A program made the position numbers and the translations under genes. Source: Verrucomicrobiales bacterium (GTDB lineage Bacteria > Verrucomicrobiota > Verrucomicrobiia > Verrucomicrobiales > DEV007). Taken from it: a stretch of 64,000 bases of DNA. Below are positions 1 to 8,496 of the stretch, piece by piece. Location of the stretch: NCBI GenBank assembly GCA_002726915.1, contig PBSY01000058.1, forward strand, positions 52,101-116,100, in the 5' to 3' direction. The notes below the pieces were generated by a model. That model ran no database searches. It was not told the DNA's origin and was given only the letters and a program-made list of their open reading frames with translations. How positions within the stretch are numbered: the first letter of the stretch is position 1; each line of letters opens with the position of its first letter.

Positions 1-228
1 AATTCAGATACAATGCAGCTAGGACACTGTTTCGGTCAAGACATCACCGATAGCAGCGACATAAGCCTGCCAGCGAAATATCACAGGCATCACGTATCCC
101 TTAGCAAATTGACCCTTTCGGTGCATCTGTCAAACTACGGCTGATTTGCAGAACGCTCGACCGAACTCTATTCCTCATTCTGATGACAGCAGGCTCACCC
201 AGTCCCGTCCTAATTTTTAATTGATAGT
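1..228. other. Left-edge stretch, no recognised gene
   Basis: No recognisable gene precedes the DUF3604 gene. Frame 1 is open from base 1 to a TGA at 142-144 (about 47 codons). It could be the tail of a gene cut by the window edge, but its residues match nothing I know. The 60 bases before the ATG at 229 are AT-rich (cctaatttttaattgatagt) and probably hold the promoter and leader. No clear Shine-Dalgarno sequence is present. Confidence 0.4.
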
Positions 229-2826
229 ATGATTTTAAAACGTCTCTCCCCTACCTGGTTCCTCGTCATTCCAGTAGTCGGAGTTCTCGCTGTTACCGCA
301 CTTCAGGACACCTCTGCTCAAAAAGAGGAGAGGGCGGAAAAAGTCGGGCCGAAAAATAACAAGAAAAAGAACACTCCTCACATCACCGTCACGGCACCGT
401 TCACCGAGTTGAATCAGCCAGGCATCCACGAGGACTTTCCGGCGATGTGCATCAACGATGAAGGGAAACCGATCGTCGTCTTCATTGATCACTCAGGAGG
501 AGTCGACTCGCTCAAGATTGCGGACCTCGTAAATGGTAAACTCAAGCCACTAGGCCCGATCTCAGCAGAAGGCGTCACCAACATCACCCAGCCCTGTCTC
601 ACACCGCTACTCGGAGGCAGGCATCTCTGCGTCTGGTCCCAACTCCAAGAGAATGGGCAGTGGGATCTCTGGGCTCGGGTGATCGGACGACACGGCAAAG
701 CCGCCTTGGGAAGACCGGTTCGACTCACTAGCAGTCCGGGCAACGACATCTTTCCAGATGTCGGAACTGATCGCCACGGAAAAGTTTGGGTCACCTGGCA
801 GCACTTCGAAAACAGAGTCGCCAGCGTGATGGCAAAACACGGAGAAGGAAGCCCGGTCAAGTGGTCAGACGCCATTACCGTTACAAATGGCGATAAAGGC
901 GGCGACTGGGAACCTCGACTGGCCTTCGGTGCCGGCGAAGAAGCACTCATCGTGTTCGACAGTTACCGAGCTGAAGACTTTGATCTTTATCTCATCAAGG
1001 TAGCTCCCGAGGGTTCGGTCTCCGATCCGATTGCTCTGGCCCAGACCGGACGCTACGAAGCACGCGGCGAAGCGGCCGCTTCTCGAGACGGGAAAACACT
1101 CTGGGTTGCTTACGAAGACGGAGTGGAACGTTGGGGCAAAGACCTCGGCTCGGAATGGCGCAAGAAAGGGGGCGGGCTCCACCACGATCGCCAACTCAAG
1201 GTCATCAAAGTCGATCTTGAAACTGATGAAATCGAAAAGGTCGCCGATGTGACTGCCCTACTCCCCGATCTCGTCGCGGATCCGCAAAGCGTGACTACTG
1301 GAGCAATCGATGTCCCGGAAGTCATCGTCGATCGAGAGGGTCATCCATGGGTCTTCTTTCGCTACAGCCTCTTCAATGGCCCCGGCAACTGGCAAGTTGC
1401 CTACTCACGACTCGACCCAGACACCGGGGACTGGACCAAGCCGGAGACCCTCGGCAAAAGTGCCTACTGTCTTGATCGCCGCAGCCCGGTCTCGCTTAGC
1501 CCGACCGACGGCACTCTTATCGTCGCCTACGCCAGCGACTTGAGAAAAGGCAAACAAGCGGCCGATTGCGGTATCTTTCTCGCGAAGATTGATCCAGCCA
1601 ACCAGCGCGAATCCGTTGGGCCGATGCCCTTCAGCCTCCTTCAAGAGGCCCCCAGCCTTCTTGAACCATACAACGACACCGCGGAGCGTGACCGAGGTGA
1701 TAAGCACACTTGGGAAATCAATGATGAGACCTATCATCTTGTCTGGGGCGACTTCCACCGGCACACCGATTTCTCCAATTGCCGGACGACAGATGACGGT
1801 TGCATCACAGAACACTACCGTTACGCAATTGAAGCTGGCGGGCTCGATTTTCTTGGCACCTCGGATCATACCGAAGTCGGTAAACGCTACACTGAATACG
1901 AGTGGTGGCAGACCCAGAAACAGGCAGACCTCTTTCACAACTCAGGTAGCTTCGTCTCGCTCTATGCTTATGAGAGAGAGCAAAAATATCCTTATGGCCA
2001 CCGTAATGTGCTCTTCCTTGAGCGAGGCGGGCCGCTGATTTACATCAAGCGTCGCAACTACGAACAATTCACGGAAGGCGCCCTGCCATTGCCACCACCT
2101 GATGGTGATATTCTCGGTGACATTCCACCTTGGCAACTTTGGGACCTTCTCCGAGCGCATGGCCAGCGCGCGATGACAGTCGAGCACACTTCCGCAGGCC
2201 CTATGGGTACTGATTGGAACAAATACGAGCGGCTTGACCGGGAATTTGAAAATGTTCTCGAAGTCTTTCAAGGATCACGAGAAAGCAGCGAAGGCAATGG
2301 AGCCCCTCAACCTCCCATTGTCGTGGGTGGACCCAAGGTTTCCAGCTTCAAGGGTAATTCCGCCAACGGGACATGGCAGGTTGCCCTAGGGCTTGAGCAC
2401 CGACTCGGTGCTTTTGCGAGTTCTGATCACCGCTCCAATAACATCTCTTACGGGGGCGTTTACGTGAAAGAACTCAATCGAAAGGAAATCTTCGATGCAA
2501 TAGATGCACGGCGCACCGCGGCTGCGACTGACAAGATCTTTATGGAGTTCTCCTGCAACGGTCACCTCATGGGTGAAGAGTTTGACACGTCGGAAGCCCC
2601 TTCAATCAAAATCAAAATTCACGGCACCGCCCCAATCAGGAAGGTCACCTTGATTCGAAACGAGCAGAATTACGAAGTATGGGAACCGAGTCCTCAAGAA
2701 TTTGACTTTTCGATATCATTCAAGGACGAAAAACCAAAACCCGGAAAATACCGTTACTACCTTCGTGTCGAACAAATAGACGGTAACATGGGCTGGACGT
2801 CGCCCCTGTGGGTTAACGTTAAGTAA
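229..2826 (+). CDS. DUF3604 domain protein with N-terminal propeller-like region, secreted
   Basis: Secreted 865-residue protein. Residues 1-30 form a signal peptide (hydrophobic stretch after MILKRLSPTW, cleavage near TSAQ). Residues about 50-480 contain repeated short beta-strand units (VWSQLQENGQWDLWARV, VWVTWQHFENRVASV) typical of a sialidase/BNR-like propeller. Residues about 500-865 match DUF3604, a PHP-like metal-dependent hydrolase domain, with the metal-binding HRHTDFS and a TSDHTE motif. In PVC bacteria DUF3604 proteins sit beside sulfatases and glycan genes; the reaction is unknown. It stands alone, convergent with the next gene. Family assignment is firm; substrate is unknown. Confidence 0.85.
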   Translation: MILKRLSPTWFLVIPVVGVLAVTALQDTSAQKEERAEKVGPKNNKKKNTPHITVTAPFTELNQPGIHEDFPAMCINDEGKPIVVFIDHSGGVDSLKIADLVNGKLKPLGPISAEGVTNITQPCLTPLLGGRHLCVWSQLQENGQWDLWARVIGRHGKAALGRPVRLTSSPGNDIFPDVGTDRHGKVWVTWQHFENRVASVMAKHGEGSPVKWSDAITVTNGDKGGDWEPRLAFGAGEEALIVFDSYRAEDFDLYLIKVAPEGSVSDPIALAQTGRYEARGEAAASRDGKTLWVAYEDGVERWGKDLGSEWRKKGGGLHHDRQLKVIKVDLETDEIEKVADVTALLPDLVADPQSVTTGAIDVPEVIVDREGHPWVFFRYSLFNGPGNWQVAYSRLDPDTGDWTKPETLGKSAYCLDRRSPVSLSPTDGTLIVAYASDLRKGKQAADCGIFLAKIDPANQRESVGPMPFSLLQEAPSLLEPYNDTAERDRGDKHTWEINDETYHLVWGDFHRHTDFSNCRTTDDGCITEHYRYAIEAGGLDFLGTSDHTEVGKRYTEYEWWQTQKQADLFHNSGSFVSLYAYEREQKYPYGHRNVLFLERGGPLIYIKRRNYEQFTEGALPLPPPDGDILGDIPPWQLWDLLRAHGQRAMTVEHTSAGPMGTDWNKYERLDREFENVLEVFQGSRESSEGNGAPQPPIVVGGPKVSSFKGNSANGTWQVALGLEHRLGAFASSDHRSNNISYGGVYVKELNRKEIFDAIDARRTAAATDKIFMEFSCNGHLMGEEFDTSEAPSIKIKIHGTAPIRKVTLIRNEQNYEVWEPSPQEFDFSISFKDEKPKPGKYRYYLRVEQIDGNMGWTSPLWVNVK

Positions 2827-2830
2827 AAAT

Positions 2831-2848
2831 CTACCCTATAACGGGTAG
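2831..2848 (-). terminator. Putative hairpin terminator overlapping the end of the beta-lactamase-fold gene
   Basis: On the minus strand CTACCC-GTTATA-GGGTAG forms a 6-bp stem followed by ATTTTTAC. The stop codon of the minus-strand gene lies inside the hairpin. The plus strand lacks a T tail. The short stem makes this tentative. Confidence 0.45.
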
Positions 2849-3708
2849 CGCTTCTTCATATCGAGGTAGGTCAGATTCGACACTTCTCGAATAACATCCG
2901 CTCGGTGAGAAATCCACGAGCCGTAGGATCTGCTGCGGGATCTACTCTCAATGATCCCAATAATCATGTAGGGGTATGACTCACCATTACGACCCCGCGC
3001 CACAAGGATGCCCATGTCACCACAGCACATCGCCGTGCTACCGGTCTTATTGTAAACGCGGGTGCCCCGCGGAACTCGGTTAGCATCATGATAAAGCCGA
3101 TCAATGCCTGGCAGAGCCATAATACGGAGGATCTCATTCGAGTTCGGTAGTTGTCTCTTCCAGAGCGCATCAAGAAAGCGGGCGTAATCAGCCGCAGAAC
3201 CAAGATTACGATAAGTCCGTCCGTTGCTGGGAATATATTCAACCAGTCCGATCTGCCGGCATAGAGATGGGTAATGGCGCTTGAGAAGAGCCTCGGTAGC
3301 AGCCGGCCCTCCGGTTTGGCGCATCACCCAGTTCGTCGACTCGTTGTTGCTCTTCTGGATCATCAGTTCCATGTGACGGCGACTTTTGGAACCGTAGATG
3401 ATCTTCCCAGCCTCAACCTGATGAAAAAAAGCCAACGCGAGGTAGGGCTTAATCATGCTTGCTGCCTGTAACGAGGCGTTTTCATTGATGCTGACCAACT
3501 TCTCCCCTCTCGTAAAATCGTAAACCACCCAAGCTGTGCGCTCGTTTCTTCCAATCGCCCCACGGGACCTCAGTCCCTTGATGTATCTCTCGATTTCGGA
3601 CTCTAAACGACTGTCAATCGTCGCCCGCGTCTGGACAGGCAGTAACGAGAAAGAAAGAATCAGGCAGGCAAAAACCAGCGTAAACAGTGGCGACTGGCGG
3701 TTAATCAT
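2836..3708 (-). CDS. Serine hydrolase with class A beta-lactamase fold
   Basis: 290-residue exported protein with an N-terminal signal peptide (cleavage near QTRA). It carries the three active-site boxes of the beta-lactamase/DD-peptidase fold: SMIK at residues 84-87 (nucleophile Ser and Lys), SNN in the KSNNESTNW segment near residue 120, and KTG in YNKTGST near 222. I do not see the ExxLN box that gives class A enzymes their deacylating Glu. A cell-wall peptidase or esterase is therefore as likely as a true beta-lactamase. No regulator is adjacent. It converges with the DUF3604 gene. Confidence 0.85.
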   Translation of the reverse strand: MINRQSPLFTLVFACLILSFSLLPVQTRATIDSRLESEIERYIKGLRSRGAIGRNERTAWVVYDFTRGEKLVSINENASLQAASMIKPYLALAFFHQVEAGKIIYGSKSRRHMELMIQKSNNESTNWVMRQTGGPAATEALLKRHYPSLCRQIGLVEYIPSNGRTYRNLGSAADYARFLDALWKRQLPNSNEILRIMALPGIDRLYHDANRVPRGTRVYNKTGSTAMCCGDMGILVARGRNGESYPYMIIGIIESRSRSRSYGSWISHRADVIREVSNLTYLDMKKRYPL

Positions 3709-4097
3709 GTCGGATTCAAAACGAGTGGGTAAATGTGATAACTTAGTTAAAATAACTTAAATAATTATCGATGCAGCCATAAATTGTCACATTTTCGCAT
3801 GCTCGAATGCGCTAGGGATATTCACACGACTCCTGTGGAATGATTTTTCTCTGTATTACTTCATAAAATAACCCGAAGGAATCTTCGTAGGCTGGACGTC
3901 GTATTTGCAGCGTCAGCTAAGTTTTCTTACCACTCTTATGTTACCCTTTCTCACCACTCCTCCATGCGCCACCTGTCATTCGCTATTCTGCTGAGCCTTG
4001 CTCGGCTTCCGCTCAAGACCTCGGGAAAGCTCAACTTCATTTGGTGCTTAGGTATCAGGGGAATGGAAAAGGCTCACGTCTTCAAAAATCCTATTGT
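3709..4097. other. Intergenic stretch with possible leader ORF or frameshifted remnant
   Basis: 389 bases between divergent genes. The first part is AT-rich (aataacttaaataattatcg) and likely holds promoters. An ATG at 3964 opens a 45-codon frame with a signal-peptide-like start (MRHLSFAILLSLA) that ends in TGA at 4099-4101, overlapping the ATG of the next gene as ATGA. The next gene's own frame is also open through this stretch (SASAQDLGKAQLHLVLRYQG). The stretch is either a short coupled leader peptide or a frameshifted old 5' end. Confidence 0.35.
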
Positions 4098-4943
4098 ATG
4101 AGGTGGCTAGTGCTTCTTTTCATCTTCGCAGCCAAACCAACATGGTCAGAAGATCTCGTCACGCCGGTCATGACAGACGATGCGCCTGCTGCCGGCAAGC
4201 GGGTTCGCCAAGTTGCTCCTGAATATCAGGGCACGAAAGTTTATCATTCACTTTACCTTCCCTCCGGTTGGAAACCCAGTGGAAGCTATCCCGTTATTGT
4301 CGAGTATACCGGCAACGAATTTCCTCCCGGCAAGGGGAGCGGTAAAGTCAAAGATGCCAACCTCGGGTTCGGCATGAGCGGAGGCAAAGACTTCATTTGG
4401 GTGGTCATGCCCTACGTGCAGCAGGGAAAAACGGAAAATGCTGTGAAGTGGTGGGGAGATAGGAAAGCCACGGTCAATTACTGCAAAATCAACCTACCCC
4501 GCATCTGTGATCAATTCGGAGGCAATCCTGACAAAGTTATTGTTTGCGGGTTCTCACGGGGTGCCATCGGCTCCAGCTACATTGGCCTGGCCGACGATGA
4601 AATCGCCGTATTATGGGCAGGAATGTTCACACACGACCACTTTGATGGCGCCAAAACCTGGAATTACCCCGAGAGCGAACGCGAGTTCGCGCTCAAACGA
4701 CTGGCGAGACTGAAAGGCCGCTCCGTTCTTGTTTCCGGCCAACGTGGCACTGGGATTCGTGACACCTTTCTCAAGGACCATCTCGATCTGGCTGACTTCT
4801 CTTTCCTTGATGTGCCCGTTACCAAGGTCTTCGACATCCCAGATGGTCCCGTCGTCCACAGCCACACCGATCTATGGATGCATCGTAACAGCAAATATCG
4901 TGACCGGGTTCGAGCTTGGATGAAAGTGATCTTGGCTCCTTGA
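4098..4943 (+). CDS. Secreted alpha/beta hydrolase
   Basis: The ORF track begins at a TTG (4041). I prefer the ATG at 4098 because it starts a standard signal peptide (MRWLVLLFIFAAKPTWSEDL), giving 281 residues. A nucleophile elbow GFSRG appears in VCGFSRGAIGSS, and a C-terminal VVHSHTDLWMH segment can supply the catalytic His. Predicted periplasmic esterase or peptidase-like hydrolase of the PHB-depolymerase/dienelactone type; substrate unknown. It lies 76 bases upstream of the thioredoxin/SHD1 gene in the same direction. Confidence 0.75.
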   Translation: MRWLVLLFIFAAKPTWSEDLVTPVMTDDAPAAGKRVRQVAPEYQGTKVYHSLYLPSGWKPSGSYPVIVEYTGNEFPPGKGSGKVKDANLGFGMSGGKDFIWVVMPYVQQGKTENAVKWWGDRKATVNYCKINLPRICDQFGGNPDKVIVCGFSRGAIGSSYIGLADDEIAVLWAGMFTHDHFDGAKTWNYPESEREFALKRLARLKGRSVLVSGQRGTGIRDTFLKDHLDLADFSFLDVPVTKVFDIPDGPVVHSHTDLWMHRNSKYRDRVRAWMKVILAP

Positions 4944-5019
4944 GGGCCATTCAGCGCCCCCCTCCATCGTGGCTAGAAGAAGCTTTCCTATTTTCGGAAG
5001 CTCTGGTTTACTTTCCCAT

Positions 5020-5670
5020 ATGAAGCTAGGGATCCTTCTCGCGGGAGTTTTTGCCGTGAATTCCATTTTTTTTCTCCAAGGGGCCGACAAGTACGATGTC
5101 CCCGAATTCGTGAAGGAACTCGAAGACCTCAGCGAAGTGATGGAGGTAGCCGCCACTTCCAACAAGGGAATCACGTTTCTATTGATGGACCCAGACTCGA
5201 CCTGAGGTCCTGCCAATGCTGCCAGTTCGGTAGCGATCGAGAAGCTCAAAGAAGACACCGAAATCATTCTCATCACGGGAATGAATCTCCACAAATCGCC
5301 CCAGGCAGTTCAGGATGCGATCTACAGCAAAGAGGCTCAGGGACCCATTCCTGTGGTGGCGGTTACAGACTCTTCCACGGAGCAGCTGGTCAGCATGGTG
5401 CCATACTTCAGCATGAAAGACGTCAATGGCTTCAACGAAACCATGGCCAGTCTCGCCTTGATACGCGGGGAAATGGCCGAAGCGAAGATCAAGAAAATTT
5501 ATGCCTTAGAAACCTGGACTAACAACAAGGGCCGGTCTATTCAGGCCACCTACGTGGCCAGCAATGAGACTGACATCACGCTGAAGCTGACGAACGGAAA
5601 ATCAGCCACATTTTCAATCTCTAATCTAAGCGAAAAGAGCAAGAGTCGCGCTAATGAGCTGGCTCAATAA
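5020..5670 (+). CDS. Thioredoxin-fold plus SHD1 secreted protein with in-frame UGA (selenocysteine or disrupted)
   Basis: One reading frame runs from the ATG at 5020 to a TAA at 5668-5670 with a single UGA at codon 62 (5203-5205). The track splits it into 4969-5205 and 5281-5670, but the bases between are open in the same frame. After a signal peptide (MKLGILLAGVFAV), the segment ITFLLMDPDST-UGA-GPAN aligns with the strand and CGPC loop of thioredoxin, with the UGA at the first Cys and Ala at the second. A GPIPVVAVTD segment supplies the cis-Pro strand. The last ~50 residues (TWTNNKGRSIQATYV...) are an SHD1-like domain. A hairpin follows the UGA. It could be a selenoprotein, a nonsense-mutated gene or a sequencing error. 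Confidence 0.6.
5218..5234 (+). promoter_or_regulatory. SECIS-like hairpin downstream of in-frame UGA
   Basis: GCTGCC-AGTTC-GGTAGC forms a 6-bp stem (one G-U pair) with a 5-base loop. The G at loop position 2 lies 20 bases after the UGA. Known bacterial SECIS elements place a short stem-loop just 3' of the UGA, with a G in the first loop positions at about this distance. A chance hairpin of this size is not rare, so this supports rather than proves Sec insertion. Confidence 0.4.
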
Positions 5671-5676
5671 AAGCGT

Positions 5677-6051
5677 TTACTCTACCTCAGCAAGGCACTC
5701 GATCTCGATCAAAGCGCCAAGAGGAAGTGCTGCTACCTGGACAGTTGAACGTGCTGGTTTGTGCTCGCCAAATGCCGTAGCGTAGACCCCGTTCACAACA
5801 GGAAAGTCTCCCATATCAGAAAGGAAGATAGTTGTCTTGACGACCTTATCGAGGCTGGATCCAGCGGCCTCCAACACGGCAGCCATGTTCTTGATTACCT
5901 GCTTAGACTGGGCCTCGATTCCATCGACCAGAGCCATAGAGGCCGGATCGAGCGGCAACGCGCCCGAACAATAAGCCAGCCCGTTTCGAACAACGGCGTG
6001 AGAGTAGGGGCCAATCGCGGCCGGAGCTTCAGTAGCAGTGATGAATTCCAT
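5677..6051 (-). CDS. ridA: RidA family reactive intermediate/imine deaminase
   Basis: 124 residues, the normal length for RidA/YjgF/UK114. It shows the family landmarks: the N-terminal APAAIGPYSHAV, YCSGALPLDP, and the C-terminal KPARSTVQVAALPLGALIEIECLAEV, which includes the catalytic Arg and the conserved final Glu. RidA hydrolyses reactive enamines/imines released by PLP enzymes such as threonine dehydratase. It has no signal peptide and is cytoplasmic, one of few housekeeping-type genes here. It converges with the thioredoxin/SHD1 gene 6 bases away and follows the propeller gene on the same strand. Confidence 0.93.
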   Translation of the reverse strand: MEFITATEAPAAIGPYSHAVVRNGLAYCSGALPLDPASMALVDGIEAQSKQVIKNMAAVLEAAGSSLDKVVKTTIFLSDMGDFPVVNGVYATAFGEHKPARSTVQVAALPLGALIEIECLAEVE

Positions 6052-6092
6052 GGCAAACTATGGCGCGCCCAGCTGCAATGACGAACGAAAAA

Positions 6093-7358
6093 TCACTCCC
6101 CAATGCAATAGAGAGCCTGCTGCGAACGAATCAGCAACTTCCCATCAGCCACTGCAGCGGTTCCGTTAAAGAGTGTGCTGTCTCCTGCGATCTTATTTTG
6201 GGATAGAACGTTCAATCTATCCGGCGACGGCTCGATCACAAACGTGCCGTTAGCTCGGCTCACCGCGTAGATCTTCCCGCCGGCCACCACCGGTGACGCG
6301 TAAAATGGCTTACCCCGTCCTCCTGCTCCTTCCAGACCGGGCAACCGCTCTGCCCAAAGTTCTTCCGCTTCTCCCGGCTTAGCAGCAAAGGTAATTCCAC
6401 TATCAGCAATCCAATACATGATCCCATCGACTTCCACCGGAGCGGTCATGTAAGTGGCAGGCTTCTGAGTATCGTAAAGAATTTGATTGGAACGATCTCC
6501 TTCTCCTCCCGCCTTGATAGCAACGCGGGCCGTTCTGGGAAAACCTCCTGACACAGTCAAAATATCACCACTGAGATGCGTCGTATTCGACATGTTCCCA
6601 GGAAGATTGTAATTAGCGAACCACCGAAGTTCTCCCGTCGCCGGATCGTAGGCGCGGAAGTTACCGGTTGCGGCATAAATGAGATCCGTTCTAGAGCCAC
6701 CTACCTTGGCTAGAATCGGAGTACCGTAAGTCTGCCCCAGACTAGGATGCTTGGCCCGCCACCTCTCACTGCCGTCCGCTTTGCTGAGAGCTATAAAAGA
6801 ATTAGTTTCCTCGCCCGCCGGCACAATAACGAGGTCATCGTAGAGGATAGGGCTGGAGGCAGATCCCCATACTTTTGCGGAAGACATCCCTCCGGTGCGC
6901 GCTTTCCACAGCTGATTACCGTCGTAGTCGAACGCGTAAACTCCCGCTTTTCCAAAATAGCCAAAAATCGCTTCGCCGTCCGTCACTGGGGTATTACTAG
7001 CCCATCCGTGTTCTGTGATGTAACCGCGGGCAGGATCAATCGGAAAGTCATTGGGAATATCTCGAGTCCAGACCACATCGCCGCTGTAGAGATCAATGCG
7101 TTGGAGATGGCGCATCAGATTTTCACCGCTGCCACTGTAGCTGGTGACAAAAACCGCGCCACCAGAGATGATGGGAGACGAGCTCCCCTCACCTTCAAGG
7201 TCGACTTTCCAGACCATATTCTCTGATTCGCTCCACTCGACAGGAACAGCCTCAAGAGAAATCCCCTGCGCATTATCCCCGCGAAACTGTGGCCAGTTGG
7301 CAAACGCTACACAGGATATCAGAAAGCTGATGGAGAGGGTCAGGCTAGCGGTCTTCAT
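6093..7358 (-). CDS. Secreted PQQ-like (quinoprotein) beta-propeller protein
   Basis: 421 residues with a signal peptide (MKTASLTLSISFLISCVAFA). It begins WPQFRGDNAQGIS, the standard opening of PQQ-like propellers in PVC genomes. Repeated blade motifs follow, each with a Trp-docking G-x-x-x-W or YAFDYDGNQLWKA-type segment (for example SPILYDDLVIVP and ASPVVAGGKIYAVSRANG). Such proteins are non-enzymatic scaffolds (BamB-like) or quinoprotein relatives; no PQQ-ligand set is evident. The DUF1080 gene lies upstream on the same strand with 20 bases between, so the two are probably cotranscribed. Confidence 0.85.
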   Translation of the reverse strand: MKTASLTLSISFLISCVAFANWPQFRGDNAQGISLEAVPVEWSESENMVWKVDLEGEGSSSPIISGGAVFVTSYSGSGENLMRHLQRIDLYSGDVVWTRDIPNDFPIDPARGYITEHGWASNTPVTDGEAIFGYFGKAGVYAFDYDGNQLWKARTGGMSSAKVWGSASSPILYDDLVIVPAGEETNSFIALSKADGSERWRAKHPSLGQTYGTPILAKVGGSRTDLIYAATGNFRAYDPATGELRWFANYNLPGNMSNTTHLSGDILTVSGGFPRTARVAIKAGGEGDRSNQILYDTQKPATYMTAPVEVDGIMYWIADSGITFAAKPGEAEELWAERLPGLEGAGGRGKPFYASPVVAGGKIYAVSRANGTFVIEPSPDRLNVLSQNKIAGDSTLFNGTAAVADGKLLIRSQQALYCIGE

Positions 7359-7378
7359 TATTCGCTTTTATAATTCTA

Positions 7379-8158
7379 CTAAAGGCGACGAACCTTGAGG
7401 TTGCGATACCAGACGGGATCTTTGTGGTCTTGCAGCAGAATTGGCCCATCCCAGCTTCCGAAGCCTTCATTCTTCCTATACTTACTCGCCTCAAAACGCT
7501 CATACCAATCGCCACTACCCCACTCGATACTCACCACTTTTTCTCCGTTAAGCCAGTGCTCAATAAAGTTCCCTTTGGCACGAATTTTTGAGGTATTCCA
7601 CTCACCTACCGGCTTGATCGGCTTATCATCCGGTGCAGCGACCAGTTCATAAAGCGATGCAGCACGATGATTGGGCTTCTTGCCGTCCGGATGCTTTTCA
7701 TCGTCAAGCACCTGATATTCGAGCCCGAGGCGTTCACGAGTTCGATACTTAACACCACTGTTTCCGGCATCGGAAATCTTCCACTCGAATGTTAGTTCAA
7801 AATCCTTGTAGGAATCCCTCGTGATAATGTCACCCGTAGCGCCGGGGCGCGACAGAATGCCATTCTCAAAAACCCAACCCGCACTCACGGGCGAACCGTC
7901 CACATCGGTCCACGCCGAAAAGTCACCCGAAGCGAACAGATCCACACTTTTATCCTCAACCTCAGGTGAAGGGGACGGACCGCTCCTAGGGCCCACCTCC
8001 GCACATGAAGTAACATCGGCTTTGGGAGTTCGAAACACGCCCGAAGAATCTTCGAGGGGAGCATAGCCCTTCTCTCTCTGGTTACTATTCTGGGCAACCA
8101 AACTCGGAAACCCCAAGAACGTGAAAAAAGTCAAAATAACGAGGTGATTATTGTTCAT
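7379..8158 (-). CDS. DUF1080 (3-keto-disaccharide hydrolase-like) secreted protein
   Basis: I place the start at the ATG at 8158 (MNNNHLVILTFFTFLGFPSLVAQ), which gives a clean signal peptide; the longer ORF would add 27 hydrophobic residues of doubtful origin. The body is a concanavalin-like jelly roll. Conserved DUF1080 landmarks are FELTFEWKISDAGNSGVKYR, the LEYQVLDDEKHP strand, HRAASLYEL, GEWNTSKI, a HWLNGEKV strand and the terminal GPILLQDHKDPVWYRNLKVRRL. Some family members cleave 3-keto-glycosides; binding-only roles are also possible. The spacer after the signal peptide (about 45 residues) is longer than in the other copies and Ser/Pro-rich. Confidence 0.88.
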   Translation of the reverse strand: MNNNHLVILTFFTFLGFPSLVAQNSNQREKGYAPLEDSSGVFRTPKADVTSCAEVGPRSGPSPSPEVEDKSVDLFASGDFSAWTDVDGSPVSAGWVFENGILSRPGATGDIITRDSYKDFELTFEWKISDAGNSGVKYRTRERLGLEYQVLDDEKHPDGKKPNHRAASLYELVAAPDDKPIKPVGEWNTSKIRAKGNFIEHWLNGEKVVSIEWGSGDWYERFEASKYRKNEGFGSWDGPILLQDHKDPVWYRNLKVRRL

Positions 8159-8496
8159 GAGAAATTTGAAAAGAGAATTTCGATACCGATTAAGACAGAA
8201 ACATACTACCCAAAGAAACACGGGCAGCAAGAACGTCAATTAACCCGAAAATGCCCCCTTCTCTGCGCAAAGACGGATTCTATGAACGCTTAGCCCACAC
8301 CCGAAATGACGCAATAGACAAAATACAACGCGAAAGGGTGGTGTCACTCTCTGGTCACGTGGACACAACACAGTCACCGCTATCATTGAAGTTTGATCAC
8401 CGAAGGACCTTGAAAAATCAGACAGCTAACTTTGCATCATACACTCATCCCATGCTTGTCGCCCCATTAACTCAATCGAGTGGCTCACCAACTGAA
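8159..8496. other. Intergenic stretch, nothing recognised
   Basis: 338 bases between two minus-strand genes. No ORF here has family-like residues, and I found no hairpin with a T tail. It probably carries the promoter of the DUF1080-propeller pair near 8160-8250, an AT-rich part. Confidence 0.4.
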
